Part shown: piece by piece, positions 1 through 10,408 of the stretch | How the letters are laid out: each line of letters begins with the position of its first letter | Numbering within the stretch: position 1 is the stretch's first letter | Assembly: GCF_009696685.2 (NCBI RefSeq) | Contig: NZ_CP102355.1 | Coordinates: 434,001 to 498,000, forward strand | Direction: 5' to 3' | Origin: Paracoccus sp. SMMA_5_TC | Lineage (GTDB): Bacteria; Pseudomonadota; Alphaproteobacteria; Rhodobacterales; Rhodobacteraceae | DNA: 64,000 bases | Notes under the pieces: model-generated | What the model saw: the letters and a program-made list of their open reading frames with translations, nothing else | The model's database searches: none | What the model was told of the DNA's origin: nothing | Program-made: the position numbers and the translations under genes

Positions 1-2025
1 CTTGCCCACCGGCAGGGTGGACATGGTGCCGGTATAGATCATGTCCAGGAACCGCCCGGCATCGGGGCCCTCGACGATGATCTTGCCCAGGGTCGAGGCA
101 TCCAGCGTCCCCACCCCGGCGCGCACCGCCCGCACCTCGCGCGCGACCGCCTCGGCATGGCTTTCGCCCGGTGCCGGGTAGCAATAGGGCCGCCGCCAAT
201 GACCCACGGGTTCGAAAAACGCGCCGCGCGCCTGGTGCCAGCCATGCATCGGCGTCTTGCGCAGCGGCTGGAACAGCTCGCCCCGGGCCTCGCCGGCGAT
301 GGTGCCCAGCGTCAGCGGCGTATAGGGCGGGCGGAAGGTGGTGGTGCCGGTCTGCGGGATCGGCTGGTTCAGCGCATTGGACAGCACCGCCAGGCCATTG
401 ATGTTGCTGACCTTGCCCTGGTCGGTGGCCATGCCCAAGGTGGTATAGCGCTTGGTGTGCTCGACGCTGTGATAGCCCTCTTGCGCGGCCAGTTCGACGT
501 CCGACACTTTCACGTCGTTCTGGAAATCCAGCCACATCTTGAACTTCATCTTCCGGGTGGCATGGGCGGGCATCACCCAGACCGGCATCACCGCAGCCTC
601 GTCCGCGGCCCCGGTCAGATCGGCCACCCGCAGGTCGCCGGCCGCCGCCCCCACGACCGAGGCCATGGCCCGCCCGTCGGCGCCGGTGGGCGGGCGGGTC
701 GGGTCGGGGGCGAACAAGCTGTCGGCATCCGACCAGGTCAGCTTGCCGCCGCAATGGCTCCACAGATGCACGACCGGCGACCAGCCGCCGGACATGGCGA
801 GGCAATCGGCCTCGACGATCTCGGTCACCTCGCCCGAGCCGGAATGTGCGCACAGCTTGACCGCCTCGACCGATTGGCCGCCCTTGACGCCGGCGATCGC
901 GCTGCCGGTCAGCACGCGGATGCCCAGCGCCCGCACCGCCGCCGGCAAGGCGCCATTGGCGTGGCTGCGGGCATCGATCACCGCCGCGACCGTCAGCCCG
1001 GCCTGATGCGCGACCAGCGCGGTGCGGTAGGCGTCATCGTTGTTCGTCACCACCACGATGCGCCGGCCGGGCGCCACGCCGTAATTGTCGATGTAATCGC
1101 GCACGGCCGAGGCCAGCATCACCCCCGGCACGTCATTGCCGGCAAAGCTCAGCGGCCGTTCCAGCGCGCCGGTGGCCACCACCACATGACCGGCGCGGAT
1201 GCGCCACAGCCGCTGGCGCGGCAGGCCGGCGTTGGGGTCGTGATCGGCCAGCGCCTCGCGCGCCAGCAGATAGCCGTGATCGTAAAGCCCGGTGGCCATG
1301 GTCGAGCGGCGCAACACTACCCCCGGCAGCGCCCGCAATTCCTGCAGCAAGGCATCGACGCGGGACTGGCCGTCGGCGTGGTCTGTCGGGGTGCGGCCGC
1401 CGAAATGCGGCGTCTGTTCCACCACCCAGACCGACTTGCCCGCGCGCGCCGCATCGCGCGCCGCGCTCAACCCGGCAATGCCGCCACCGACCACCACCAC
1501 ATCGACATGGGCATAGGCCTGTTCGTAGCGGTCGGGATCGGCCTCGGTCGGCGCCTTGCCCAGCCCGGCCGAACGGCGGATCACCGGCTCGAACACATGT
1601 TTCCAGAAGCCGCGCGGATGCATGAAGGTCTTGTAATAGAACCCGGCCGGAAAGAACCGATACAGCCAGTTGTTCACCGCCCCCACATCGGCGTTCAGGC
1701 TGGGCCAGCAGTTCTGCGGCATCGCCACCATGCCGCCGACCAGGGGCGTGGTGGTGGCGCGCTGGTTCGGTTCGAACCGGCCACCCTGCCCCAGACCCAG
1801 CAGGGCGTTGGGCTCCTCGACCCCCGAGGCGATCGGGCCGCGCGGTCGGTGATACTTGAAGCTGCGCCCCATCAGCAGCTGGCCGTTGGCCAGCAGGGCC
1901 GAGGCCAGCGTGTCGCCGACCAGGCCCCGCATCTGGCGCCCGTCAAAGCGGAAGGGCAGCTGATAGGCGCGGTCGATCAGGCGGCCGCCACGCGGCAGGC
2001 GAAAGGGTCCGGTCTGGGTGGTCAT
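1..2025 (-). CDS. soxA: Sarcosine oxidase alpha subunit (3' end outside window)
   Basis: Large subunit of heterotetrameric sarcosine oxidase, which oxidatively demethylates sarcosine to glycine in the cytoplasm and passes the one-carbon unit to tetrahydrofolate. The first 675 codons are visible and the gene runs off the left edge; the family is usually about 1000 residues. Reading from the ATG at 2025 there is an N-terminal ferredoxin-like segment with RLPRGGRLIDR, then a dinucleotide-binding loop VVGGGIAGLSAARDAARAG near residues 170-190, and near the window edge the start of the aminomethyltransferase-like folate domain (EVRAVRAGVGTLDASTLGKI). The start overlaps the soxD stop (ATGA), so the two are translationally coupled. 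soxG would be expected further left. Identification rests on recognisable family sequence plus the adjacent soxD and soxB. Confidence 0.95.
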   Translation of the reverse strand, partial: MTTQTGPFRLPRGGRLIDRAYQLPFRFDGRQMRGLVGDTLASALLANGQLLMGRSFKYHRPRGPIASGVEEPNALLGLGQGGRFEPNQRATTTPLVGGMVAMPQNCWPSLNADVGAVNNWLYRFFPAGFYYKTFMHPRGFWKHVFEPVIRRSAGLGKAPTEADPDRYEQAYAHVDVVVVGGGIAGLSAARDAARAGKSVWVVEQTPHFGGRTPTDHADGQSRVDALLQELRALPGVVLRRSTMATGLYDHGYLLAREALADHDPNAGLPRQRLWRIRAGHVVVATGALERPLSFAGNDVPGVMLASAVRDYIDNYGVAPGRRIVVVTNNDDAYRTALVAHQAGLTVAAVIDARSHANGALPAAVRALGIRVLTGSAIAGVKGGQSVEAVKLCAHSGSGEVTEIVEADCLAMSGGWSPVVHLWSHCGGKLTWSDADSLFAPDPTRPPTGADGRAMASVVGAAAGDLRVADLTGAADEAAVMPVWVMPAHATRKMKFKMWLDFQNDVKVSDVELAAQEGYHSVEHTKRYTTLGMATDQGKVSNINGLAVLSNALNQPIPQTGTTTFRPPYTPLTLGTIAGEARGELFQPLRKTPMHGWHQARGAFFEPVGHWRRPYCYPAPGESHAEAVAREVRAVRAGVGTLDASTLGKIIVEGPDAGRFLDMIYTGTMSTLPVGK

Positions 2026-2402
2026 GCGGTCAGGCTTTCGGCAGGGGTGTCGGCGGGGGCGTGCTCGGCGGCGGCTTCGGTCCAATCGGGCTGCCAGTCG
2101 GGGCGGCGCGCGCGGATGGCGGCAACCACTTCGGCCGGCGGGTGCGGCGTCTGGGCGGGATAGGTGGCAAACACCTCGAGCGTGGCGGTGTCACGCGCGG
2201 CCAGGAACCACTTTCCGCAGCCATAGGCATGGCGCCAGCGTTCGAAATGCACGCCTTTGGGGTTCTTGCGCGCGAACAGATAGGCCTCGAACTCGGCATC
2301 GGTCGATCCTGGGCCCGAGCGTTTCAGATGCGCCTCGCCGCCCGGGGCCAGTTCGGTTTCCTCGGCAGCAATGCCGCAATAGGGGCAGGTCAGGATCAGC
2401 AT
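2022..2402 (-). CDS. soxD: Sarcosine oxidase delta subunit
   Basis: Small zinc-binding subunit of heterotetrameric sarcosine oxidase, 126 residues, slightly longer than the usual ~100 because of an Ala/Glu-rich tail. The expected zinc ligands are visible: Cys6 and Cys9 in TCPYCG, and His58 and Cys62 in RWRHAYGCGKWF. It stabilises the alpha-beta complex rather than doing catalysis. Its stop overlaps the soxA start by four bases. Unusually it is not immediately behind soxB: a small membrane-protein gene and about 310 noncoding bases lie between them. Confidence 0.94.
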   Translation of the reverse strand: MLILTCPYCGIAAEETELAPGGEAHLKRSGPGSTDAEFEAYLFARKNPKGVHFERWRHAYGCGKWFLAARDTATLEVFATYPAQTPHPPAEVVAAIRARRPDWQPDWTEAAAEHAPADTPAESLTA

Positions 2403-2714
2403 CGGTCACTCCTTGGGCGGCAGGACAGGCCGTGGCGCAGCGGCCCGGACCCGCCGGGCGGGCACGTGCAGCACGGATCGCAAAGGGAAGGCGAAAGAAC
2501 AGCGCGCATCGACCGGGCCGCGCCGACTGTTGCCGGGGCGCGGGACGCGCAGGACGTTCCGGAGCAGGTATCAAGACTGCCGCGGCCCCCTGTCCGGGGA
2601 CGCGAACGACTGGGCTGGGGAAGAGTCCCCGCCAGTTCCGGGACTAATTCCGGGGGGATCCGATCCCCCCGGCACGGCATCACGCGGGCAGCGGCGGCTG
2701 CCCGCAGATCGGTA
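2403..2714. other. Noncoding gap inside the sox locus
   Basis: About 310 bases between soxD and the small membrane-protein gene. I find no convincing gene on either strand. It holds a strong inverted repeat near the small gene (see the terminator entry) and otherwise GC-rich sequence. The leader or promoter of soxDA(G) should lie here if the hairpin terminates upstream transcription. Confidence 0.5.
2650..2672 (-). terminator. Inverted repeat downstream of the small sox-locus gene
   Basis: Two perfect 11-base arms (CCGGGGGGATC and its complement) around a single base; sterically about 8 pairs with a 7-base loop. It lies about 40 bases after the stop of the small membrane protein gene and before soxD. 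There is no T-run, so it may be an attenuating or mRNA-stabilising hairpin rather than a full terminator. Confidence 0.45.
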
Positions 2715-2963
2715 TCAGTTGTTAGGTGCAGCCGGGGCCGCGGGCTCGGCCGGGGCGGTTGTGGCCGGAGCAGCAGGCTCGACGCTGACGGCGCCATCGG
2801 TGGTTGCCGGTTCAGCCGGCGCCGGGGTCGAGGTCGTTGCAGGCTCGGCCGGTGCGACCTGATCGGGCGCGGTGCCCGAGGACATGAACCACCAGATGAT
2901 GGCCAGCACCACGACGACGGCGCCAATGATAAGCCAGAGGTTGCTCTTGTTCTGTTCGGCCAT
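2715..2963 (-). CDS. Small single-pass membrane protein with Pro/Ala-rich tail
   Basis: 82-residue protein. I chose the ATG at 2963 because an AGGAGT Shine-Dalgarno sits just upstream (2971-2976); the longer frame extending into soxB lacks such support. Residues 1-8 are polar (MAEQNKSN), about 9-28 form one membrane helix (LWLIIGAVVVVLAIIWWFM), and the rest is low-complexity, built from repeated PAEPATT/PAEPAAP units and ending in PNN, probably periplasmic. No enzymatic motif is visible. It is codirectional between soxB and soxD, an unusual position, but nothing in the sequence shows that it acts on sarcosine oxidase. Function unknown. Confidence 0.75.
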   Translation of the reverse strand: MAEQNKSNLWLIIGAVVVVLAIIWWFMSSGTAPDQVAPAEPATTSTPAPAEPATTDGAVSVEPAAPATTAPAEPAAPAAPNN

Positions 2964-3114
2964 GAAGTAAACTCCTTGGTCATGGGGACGTGACCTAACA
3001 ATTCGCAAGTTGCGAAAGAGTTTCCCCCGACGCAAAGAAATTCCCGTTTCATCGCCGTGGCATAGGCGGAAATCGGCTGACCGGCCGACGTGTCTGCACG
3101 CAATCCGCCCAGCA

Positions 3115-4386
3115 TCAATGCGCCACCCCCGCGGCGACGCTTTCGTCGATGAAGCGGCCCTCGGCAAAGCGGTTCAGGCCAAAGGGGGCGGCCAGCGGTC
3201 CGGGTTGCCCCTTGGCCACCAGTTCCGCCATGGCCCAGCCAGAGCCGGGGATCGCCTTGAAGCCGCCGGTGCCCCAGCCGCAATTCACGAACAGGTTCTG
3301 CACCGGTGTCGTGGACAGGATCGGCGAGCGGTCTCCGGTCATGTCCACGATCCCGCCCCATTGCCGCAGCATCTTCAGCCGCGACAGCATCGGAAAGGTT
3401 TCGATCAGCGCGCGCACGGTTTCCTCGACATGATGCCAGGAACCGCGCTGGGTGTAGTTGTTGAAGCCGTCGGTGCCGCCGCCGATGACCATTTCGCCCT
3501 TGTCCGACTGTGACAGATAGCCGTGGACGGTATTGGCCATGATCACCAGATCGCAGCAGGGCTTGATCGGTTCGCTGACCAGCGCCTGCAGCGCCAGCGA
3601 TTCGATGGGCAGACGAAAGCCCGCCATCGCCGCCAGCACCGAGGAATGGCCCGCCGCCACCAGCGCCAGCTTGTCGCATTCGATGCGGCCCTTGCCGGTG
3701 TTGACGGCGCGCACCTGGCCGTTTTGGGTTTCGATCCCGGTCACTTCGCAATTCTGGATGATGTGCATGCCCATGGCGCTGCAGGCGCGGGCATAGCCCC
3801 AGGCCACGGCGTCATGGCGCGCGGTGCCGCCCCGTTCCTGATAAAGCCCCCCCAGCACCGGATAGCGCGGACCGTCGATATTGATGATGGGCAGCATGTC
3901 CTTGATCCGCTTGGGGCTGATCCATTCGGTGGCGACGCCCTGCAACTGGTTGGCATGGACCGTGCGCTTGTAGCCGCGCACCTCATGTTCGGTCTGGGCC
4001 AGCATCAGCAGCCCGCGCGGGCTGAACATGATGTTGTAATTCAGCTCTTGCGACAGGTTTTCATAAAGTTTCAGCGCCTTGTCATAGATCGCGGCCGAGG
4101 GATCCTGCAGGTAGTTCGAGCGGATGATGGTGGTGTTGCGCCCGGTATTGCCGCCGCCCAGCCAGCCCTTTTCGATGACGGCGACATCGGTGATGCCGAA
4201 ATTCCTGCCCAGGTAATAGGCGGTGGCCAGGCCGTGGCCGCCGGCGCCGACGATCACCACCTGGTATTTCCGCCTGGGCTCGGGACTGGCCCAGGCGCGT
4301 TTCCAGCCGGTGTGAAGGCGCAGCGCCTCGCGCGCGAGGGCAAAGACGGAATAGCGGCCGGTCTTGGCGCTGGCGGGGGCGGACAT
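3115..4386 (-). CDS. soxB: Sarcosine oxidase beta subunit
   Basis: Flavin-carrying catalytic subunit of heterotetrameric sarcosine oxidase, 423 residues, the normal family length. The Rossmann loop VVIVGAGGHGLATAYYLG starts near residue 43, followed by the family-typical EKGWLGGGNTGRNTTIIRSNY and a C-terminal FAD-binding stretch NCGWGTGGFKAIPGSGW. The ATG at 4386 gives the usual MS-start N-terminus; the frame is open 19 codons further but that part is unlike the family. It is divergent from ccmI across about 220 bases, which must hold its promoter, and is followed by the small membrane-protein gene and soxD-soxA. Confidence 0.95.
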   Translation of the reverse strand: MSAPASAKTGRYSVFALAREALRLHTGWKRAWASPEPRRKYQVVIVGAGGHGLATAYYLGRNFGITDVAVIEKGWLGGGNTGRNTTIIRSNYLQDPSAAIYDKALKLYENLSQELNYNIMFSPRGLLMLAQTEHEVRGYKRTVHANQLQGVATEWISPKRIKDMLPIINIDGPRYPVLGGLYQERGGTARHDAVAWGYARACSAMGMHIIQNCEVTGIETQNGQVRAVNTGKGRIECDKLALVAAGHSSVLAAMAGFRLPIESLALQALVSEPIKPCCDLVIMANTVHGYLSQSDKGEMVIGGGTDGFNNYTQRGSWHHVEETVRALIETFPMLSRLKMLRQWGGIVDMTGDRSPILSTTPVQNLFVNCGWGTGGFKAIPGSGWAMAELVAKGQPGPLAAPFGLNRFAEGRFIDESVAAGVAH

Positions 4387-4607
4387 GGCAAACCTCTTGC
4401 AACCTGTGGATCGCACAGTGTCGCGCCGGCCGATTCCCGGCAAGCCGGCTTGCGACGCGTCGGCGGTGAATTTGCGTCACCTTGGGGCGCATATCTCCTG
4501 CAAGGGCGAACAGCTGCGGGTGCCCGCGCTGGCCATTTGTCGCAGCCCTTTGACTTTTGCCCGCGGCGCAAAACCGCTATCACCGGCGCAGCCAACAGGG
4601 GAAGTCG

Positions 4608-5822
4608 ATGTTCTGGATGATCTGTGCCGGTCTGGCCGGTATCGTGGGCCTGGCCATTGCCGCGCCGCTCTTGCGCCGTGGCGCAGCCCCGAGCGACAGC
4701 GCCGCAGCCTATGACCTGCGCATCTATCGCGACCAATTGCGCGAGATCGGGCGCGATCAGGAGCGTGGCTTGCTGGACCCGGCCGATGCCGAACGCCTGC
4801 GGGTCGAGATCGGCCGCAAGGTACTGGCAGCAGATCGTGCGCTGAGCCGCATGCCGGCATCGCACCAGACCCGCGGCGGCTTTGCCGCGCTGCTGGTGCT
4901 GGGGTTGCTGCTGGTCAGCGCGCTGGGCCTGTATCTTTATTTGGGTCACCCCGACCGCCCCGACGAACCTCTGGCCCGACGTCTGGCGCAGGCCCAGGAA
5001 ATCTATGACAGCCGCCCCAGTCAGGCCGAAGCCGAGGCCCGGGCGACCGCGCCCGCGCGACCTGCCCCCGATGCCGATTATCTGGCGCTGATCGAACAGT
5101 TGCGCCAGGCCGTCGCCCGCAACCCGCAGGACATCCGCGGTCATGAGCTTCTGGCCCAGCACGAGGAACGGCTGGGCAATCTGGTCGCGGCCAGGCTGGC
5201 ACAGGCGCGGCTGATCGAACTGAAGGGCGCCGAGGCCAGCGCCGCCGACTGGGCGCGGCTGGCGGCGCTGGCCATCGAAGCCGCCGGCGGGCTGATCACC
5301 CGCGAGGGCGAGGCCGCGATCGCCCAGGCATTGCAGCATGATGCCCGCAATCCGCAGGCGCGGTTCATGTCGGGGCTGCTGCAACTGCAGAACGGCCGGC
5401 CGGACCGCGCCTTTCCGATCTGGGCGGCGCTGCTGGCCGAAGGCCCGGCCGACGCGCCCTGGATAGCGCCCATTCGCGCCGCCATTCCCGATCTGGCATG
5501 GCTGGCTGGCCAGCCGAATTATACCCCACCGGAACCCGCCGCCCTGCCCGGCCCGGATGCGCAGGCGATGGCCGCCGCCAAAGACATGACCCCCGAACAA
5601 CGCCAGCAGATGGTCGAGGGCATGGTCAAGAACCTCGAGGACCGGCTGGCCACCCAGGGCGGCACGCCCGAGGAATGGGCGCGGCTGATTTCCTCGTTGA
5701 TGGTGCTGGGCCAGGCCGACCATGCGCGCGACATCCTGGCCGAGGCGCGGCGGCTGTTTGCGACCGACACGGCGGGCCTTGCGCGGATCGATTCCGCGGC
5801 CGAACAGGCGGGGCTGAAATGA
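4608..5822 (+). CDS. ccmI: c-type cytochrome biogenesis protein CcmI
   Basis: Apocytochrome c chaperone of the Ccm (System I) maturation pathway, 404 residues, in the inner membrane and periplasm. Residues 1-22 form a first membrane helix ([22 protein letters not shown]), followed by the family [13 protein letters not shown]...RGLLD cytoplasmic segment, a second helix near residues 90-110 ([21 protein letters not shown]), and a periplasmic helical-repeat domain containing [18 protein letters not shown] and [17 protein letters not shown]. Start at 4608 follows a CAGGGGAAG Shine-Dalgarno. The stop overlaps the ruvX start (ATGA). Other ccm genes are not in the window. Confidence 0.92.
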   Translation: MFWMICAGLAGIVGLAIAAPLLRRGAAPSDSAAAYDLRIYRDQLREIGRDQERGLLDPADAERLRVEIGRKVLAADRALSRMPASHQTRGGFAALLVLGLLLVSALGLYLYLGHPDRPDEPLARRLAQAQEIYDSRPSQAEAEARATAPARPAPDADYLALIEQLRQAVARNPQDIRGHELLAQHEERLGNLVAARLAQARLIELKGAEASAADWARLAALAIEAAGGLITREGEAAIAQALQHDARNPQARFMSGLLQLQNGRPDRAFPIWAALLAEGPADAPWIAPIRAAIPDLAWLAGQPNYTPPEPAALPGPDAQAMAAAKDMTPEQRQQMVEGMVKNLEDRLATQGGTPEEWARLISSLMVLGQADHARDILAEARRLFATDTAGLARIDSAAEQAGLK

Positions 5823-6289
5823 TCTGCGCCAGCATCGAGGATTTCGCCGCCGAACTTCCCCGCAGCGGTGCCCTGGCCGGGCTGGACCTGGGAACCAAGA
5901 CCATTGGCGTGGCGGTCAGTGACGGGTTGCGCAGCGTGGCCACGCCCCTGACGGTGATCCGGCGTCAGAAGTTCACCCTGGATGCACAGGAACTGCTGCG
6001 AATCGTGCAGGATCGCGGCCTTGTCGGGCTGGTTCTGGGCCTGCCGCGCAATATGGATGGCAGCGAAGGTCCGCGTGCGCAGGCCACCCGCGCCTTTGCC
6101 CGCAATCTGGAGCGGTTGACCCCGCTGCCCATCGGCTTCTGGGACGAACGCCTGTCCACAGTCGCCGCCGAGCGCGCGCTGCTGGAGGGTGACACCTCGC
6201 GCAGGCGCCGGGCCGAGGTCATCGACCAGGTGGCCGCCGGCTATATCCTGCAAGGGGCGTTGGACCGGTTGGGATATCTGTCACGATGA
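5819..6289 (+). CDS. ruvX: Holliday junction resolvase-like protein (RuvX/YqgF)
   Basis: RNase H-fold nuclease family protein of 156 residues. Visible hallmarks are the acidic [15 protein letters not shown] strand with Asp23, the central [14 protein letters not shown] segment, [14 protein letters not shown], and the C-terminal [14 protein letters not shown]. In E. coli and relatives YqgF is linked to pre-16S rRNA 5'-end processing, so the resolvase name is historical. It is coupled to ccmI upstream and the DUF1289 gene downstream by four-base overlaps, indicating one transcript. Confidence 0.93.
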   Translation: MICASIEDFAAELPRSGALAGLDLGTKTIGVAVSDGLRSVATPLTVIRRQKFTLDAQELLRIVQDRGLVGLVLGLPRNMDGSEGPRAQATRAFARNLERLTPLPIGFWDERLSTVAAERALLEGDTSRRRRAEVIDQVAAGYILQGALDRLGYLSR

Positions 6290-6495
6290 TCGCCAGCCCC
6301 TGTGTCAACATCTGCCAGATCGACCCTGTCAGCAGGCTGTGTCTTGGCTGCCGCCGCAGCCTGGACGAAATTGCCCGCTGGGCCTCGATGGCCCCTGCGG
6401 AACGGCAGAGGGTCATGGCAGAATTGCCCGGCCGGCCCTTGCCCAGCCCGGCGAAGCATCAGGCCCATGCCCGGAACGGCGGCGCAGCCGACTAA
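6286..6495 (+). CDS. DUF1289 family small Cys-rich protein
   Basis: 69-residue protein with the DUF1289 pattern: four cysteines at 6, 10, 19 and 22 (SPCVNIC then RLCLGCRRS), followed by the conserved [10 protein letters not shown]...[10 protein letters not shown]. The Cys spacing suggests metal binding, but the family function is not established. It overlaps ruvX by four bases and its last bases overlap tail-to-tail with the cbpM-like gene. Confidence 0.88.
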   Translation: MIASPCVNICQIDPVSRLCLGCRRSLDEIARWASMAPAERQRVMAELPGRPLPSPAKHQAHARNGGAAD

Positions 6496-6839
6496 CGCAT
6501 CACCACCCGGATTTCGCGAATGGCGGTTTTCAGCCGCATCCTTGTTTCGACAGGTTCCTGCGCGACGGCGTCCAGAATGGCGCGCATGTCGCCACGCAAG
6601 CCGTGCAACTGATCGACAAGCGAAAGAACCAGAGAAAGCGCCTCTTCGTCGAGGTGATAACCTTCGGCCAGATCGACCACCAGATGCAGGCGGGCGATAT
6701 CCAGTTCCCGAAACAGCGGCCCATGTTCGGATTGCACCGGCACGACCACCCCGGCCTGGATGTATCGCTGCAGCTGGGCGGCGCTCAGATCGGGAACAGC
6801 CTGAAGAACCTGATCAAGCGTGTAATGACGTGAGGACAT
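6492..6839 (-). CDS. CbpM-like chaperone modulator
   Basis: 115-residue MerR-like/CbpM family protein. It begins with a helix-turn-helix-like segment (YTLDQVLQAVPDLSAAQLQRYIQAGVV) and has LFRELDIARLHLVVDLAEGY, as in modulators that bind the J domain of CbpA and inhibit its co-chaperone activity. It sits six bases downstream of the cbpA-like gene on the same strand, the standard cbpA-cbpM arrangement, which is the main support for the assignment. Confidence 0.75.
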   Translation of the reverse strand: MSSRHYTLDQVLQAVPDLSAAQLQRYIQAGVVVPVQSEHGPLFRELDIARLHLVVDLAEGYHLDEEALSLVLSLVDQLHGLRGDMRAILDAVAQEPVETRMRLKTAIREIRVVMR

Positions 6840-6845
6840 CGCTCC

Positions 6846-7745
6846 CTACCTCCGTGGGTCATAGGCATGGGTCCGGCGCCATTCGGCGATGAATTGCGCC
6901 AGTTCGTCGTCGATGCGGGGCGGCATGACAATCTTCAGCACCACATGCTGATCGCCGCGCCGCCCGCCTTCGCCGCGAATCCCGCGCCCCTTCAGGCGCA
7001 GCTTCTGGCCGGAGCTCGCGCCGCGCGGAATTGTCAGCATCACCGGCCCGTCGATGGTCGGGGCCTCGACCTTGCCGCCCAGGATCGCCTCGTCCAGGGT
7101 GATTGGCAGGGTGGTTTCGACATCATCCCCATCGCGACGCCAGTTCGGATCCTCGGCCACCACCAGGGACAGCAGCGCGTCGCCCGGCGGGCCCTCGCCC
7201 ATGCCGGGCCCGCCCTTGCCGCGCAGGCGGATCACCTGCCCGTCCCGGGCGCCTTCGGGGATCTTGACATCCAGAACGCTGCCATCGGGCATGGTGATGC
7301 GGGTCGAGCCGCCGCGCGCCGCGGTCATGAAATCGATTTCCATGGTGAAGCGCTGATCGGGCCCGCGCATGTCGAAACTGCGCGCCCCGCCGCCGCGCCG
7401 ACCGCCCTGGCGCCCGAACAGATCGGCAAAGACATCCGACAGATCCTCGAACCCGGCCTGCTGGCGATAGGGGTTGTCGCCGGCTTCGGCATATTCGCGG
7501 TAATAGTGCCGCTGCGGGCGTTCCTGCCCCTGGGCGTCGATTTCGCCGCGGTCGAAACGTGCCCGCTGCTCGGGATCCTTGAGCAGATCATAGGCCGAGG
7601 ACGCGGCCTTGAAACGCTCATGCGCCTTGGGATCGGGGTTCAGATCGGGATGATCGGTCTTGGCGATGCGTCGATAGGCTTTCTTGATCTCCTCTGCCGA
7701 GGCTGTCCTGTCCAATCCCAGCGCCTTGTATGGATCATCGGCCAT
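6846..7745 (-). CDS. cbpA: DnaJ/CbpA-type J-domain co-chaperone
   Basis: 299-residue class B Hsp40 that stimulates DnaK ATPase. The J domain spans about residues 3-70 with the essential His32-Pro33-Asp34 in KTDHPDLNPD. A Gly/Arg-rich linker (FGRQGGRRGGGARSF) follows, then two beta-barrel substrate-binding domains (DGQVIRLRGKGGPG, then GQKLRLKGRGIRG). There are no CxxCxGxG zinc repeats, which separates it from true DnaJ. The start at 7745 gives the standard MADDPYKALGL; a frame open further upstream has no support. Pairs with the downstream cbpM-like gene. Confidence 0.9.
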   Translation of the reverse strand: MADDPYKALGLDRTASAEEIKKAYRRIAKTDHPDLNPDPKAHERFKAASSAYDLLKDPEQRARFDRGEIDAQGQERPQRHYYREYAEAGDNPYRQQAGFEDLSDVFADLFGRQGGRRGGGARSFDMRGPDQRFTMEIDFMTAARGGSTRITMPDGSVLDVKIPEGARDGQVIRLRGKGGPGMGEGPPGDALLSLVVAEDPNWRRDGDDVETTLPITLDEAILGGKVEAPTIDGPVMLTIPRGASSGQKLRLKGRGIRGEGGRRGDQHVVLKIVMPPRIDDELAQFIAEWRRTHAYDPRR

Positions 7746-7871
7746 GGCCGTGCCCTTCCCTTTGTCCAAGCCATCGGCAGAACGCCGACAAGCCCTGCCG
7801 GTTTCCTGCCATTTCATCTCTGCCGATATCGGACAGCAGCCGCAAACCTTTGTCCAGTGCGGCGCGGCACC

Positions 7872-8420
7872 CTAGCCGCCCGGCCGGAACGCCTTGATGC
7901 GGCGGGGGTCGGTATCGATGCGCGCCGCGCCGATCAGGTCGAGGCAATAGGGCACGGCGGCAAAGACCGCGTTCAGGCAGGTGGCAATCGCCGACGGCTT
8001 GCCGGGAATGGTAATCATCAATGTGCGGCCGCGAATGCCGGCGGTCTGGCGCGACAGGATCGCGGTCGGCACTTCGGCCAGGCTGGCGCGGCGCATTTCC
8101 TCGCCAAAGCCGGGCAGTTCCTTTTCCATGACATCTGCCATCGCCTCGGGTGTCAGGTCGCGCGGCGCCGGGCCTGTGCCGCCGGTGATCAGGATCAGGT
8201 CGGCGCCGTCCTGATCGCAGAGCCGCCGCAGCGTCCCGGCCACTTCCTCGCGGCCGTCGGGAATGATCACACGGGTGATCTGCATGGGCGTGGTGATGGT
8301 GGCGCGCAGCCAGTCCTCGGCACCCGGTCCGCCCTTGTCGGGATATTCGCCGCGGCTGGCGCGGTCGGATACGGTGACAATCGCGATCTGGGCGGGGCGG
8401 TCTGCGCTGTTCTGGGTCAT
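7872..8420 (-). CDS. mogA: Molybdopterin adenylyltransferase
   Basis: Adenylates molybdopterin before molybdate insertion in molybdenum cofactor synthesis. 182 residues. Visible features are the N-terminal IAIVTVSDRASRGEYPDKGGPG, the nucleotide/molybdopterin loop ITGGTGPAPRDLTPEA, and IPGKPSAIATCLNAVF near the end, all typical of the MoaB/Mog fold. It is in the same direction as cbpA but separated by about 125 bases. The MoaB paralogue is the main alternative; the length and motif set fit MogA. Confidence 0.85.
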   Translation of the reverse strand: MTQNSADRPAQIAIVTVSDRASRGEYPDKGGPGAEDWLRATITTPMQITRVIIPDGREEVAGTLRRLCDQDGADLILITGGTGPAPRDLTPEAMADVMEKELPGFGEEMRRASLAEVPTAILSRQTAGIRGRTLMITIPGKPSAIATCLNAVFAAVPYCLDLIGAARIDTDPRRIKAFRPGG

Positions 8421-8461
8421 GGCCGCATCCTGACGTGCGCGCGCGGCAAAGAAAAGTGGCT

Positions 8462-8941
8462 TCAGCCGCGCCGGGCCGCGTCGATGGCCGCCACGTCGAT
8501 CTTGCGCATCGTCATCATCGCATCGAATGCCCGCCGGGCCTCGTCACCCCCCGCCGCCAGCGCCTCGAGCAGCGTGCGCGGAGTGATCTGCCAGGACACG
8601 CCCCAGCGATCCTTGCACCAGCCACAATCGCTTTCCTGCCCGCCATTGCCGACGATCGCGTTCCAGTAACGATCGGTTTCGGCCTGATCCTCGGTCGCGA
8701 CCTGGAACGAAAAGGATTCGTTGTGCGTGAACACCGGGCCGCCATTCAGGCCGACGCAGGGTATGCCCAGGACGGTGAATTCGACGATCAGCACATCGCC
8801 CGCCTTGCCCGAGGGGTAATCGGCGGGCGCGGTGCGCACAGCCTTGACCGCACTGTCGGGAAAGGTTTCGGCATAGAAGCGGGCCGCGGCCTCGGCTTCC
8901 GTGTCATACCAAAGGCAGATGCTTGTTTTCGGGATCATCAT
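8462..8941 (-). CDS. VOC/PhnB-like superfamily protein
   Basis: 159-residue protein of the vicinal oxygen chelate fold, of the type annotated as PhnB or 3-dmu-9_3-mt domain. Typical pieces are TSICLWYDTEAEAAARFYAETFPDS at the start, GIPCVGLNGGPVFTHNESFSFQV in the middle and CGWCKDRWGVSWQITP near the end. The family includes isomerases, dioxygenases and resistance proteins; no substrate can be inferred here. Two tandem ATGs (8941 and 8938) are possible starts. Confidence 0.8.
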   Translation of the reverse strand: MMIPKTSICLWYDTEAEAAARFYAETFPDSAVKAVRTAPADYPSGKAGDVLIVEFTVLGIPCVGLNGGPVFTHNESFSFQVATEDQAETDRYWNAIVGNGGQESDCGWCKDRWGVSWQITPRTLLEALAAGGDEARRAFDAMMTMRKIDVAAIDAARRG

Positions 8942-8947
8942 GGCCTC

Positions 8948-9032
8948 GCCCCCCTTGTGCGGGGGGCAACGCGCAGGGCGGCGACGGGTTCCGGCGGCGG
9001 CGCGACCGCGGCACCGGGCCGCGGCCGGAACG
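8948..9032 (-). terminator. Inverted repeats after argG
   Basis: The gap after argG holds a 7-base GC stem (8948-8954 with 8961-8967) and a longer interrupted dyad, GTTCCGG near 8988 pairing with CCGGAAC just before the argG stop. Both are GC-rich without a clear T-run, so this is a possible but not textbook terminator. Confidence 0.35.
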
Positions 9033-9035
9033 GCC

Positions 9036-10262
<1,227 letters not shown>

Positions 10263-10408
10263 GCGGTGACCCCTTTTGGATTTCGGGCAGGGAATAGGCC
10301 CATTCGCCGCCTGTCACAAGGGTGAAGGCACGTTCGGACCGCGCTGGCGGACCACACCGCCGCGCAGCCCGACTTGCCAAACGCCGGCTTTCGCGCCATT
10401 GCAGGACG

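Noticed and set aside
157..2163. A 668-codon open frame on the plus strand
   Set aside because: It is antisense to soxA, with Arg/Gly/Ala/His-rich low-complexity translation typical of the opposite strand of high-GC genes.
2715..3167. 150-codon version of the small sox-locus protein
   Set aside because: The first 68 codons overlap the end of soxB or its short spacer and lack a ribosome site; the start at 2963 is better supported.
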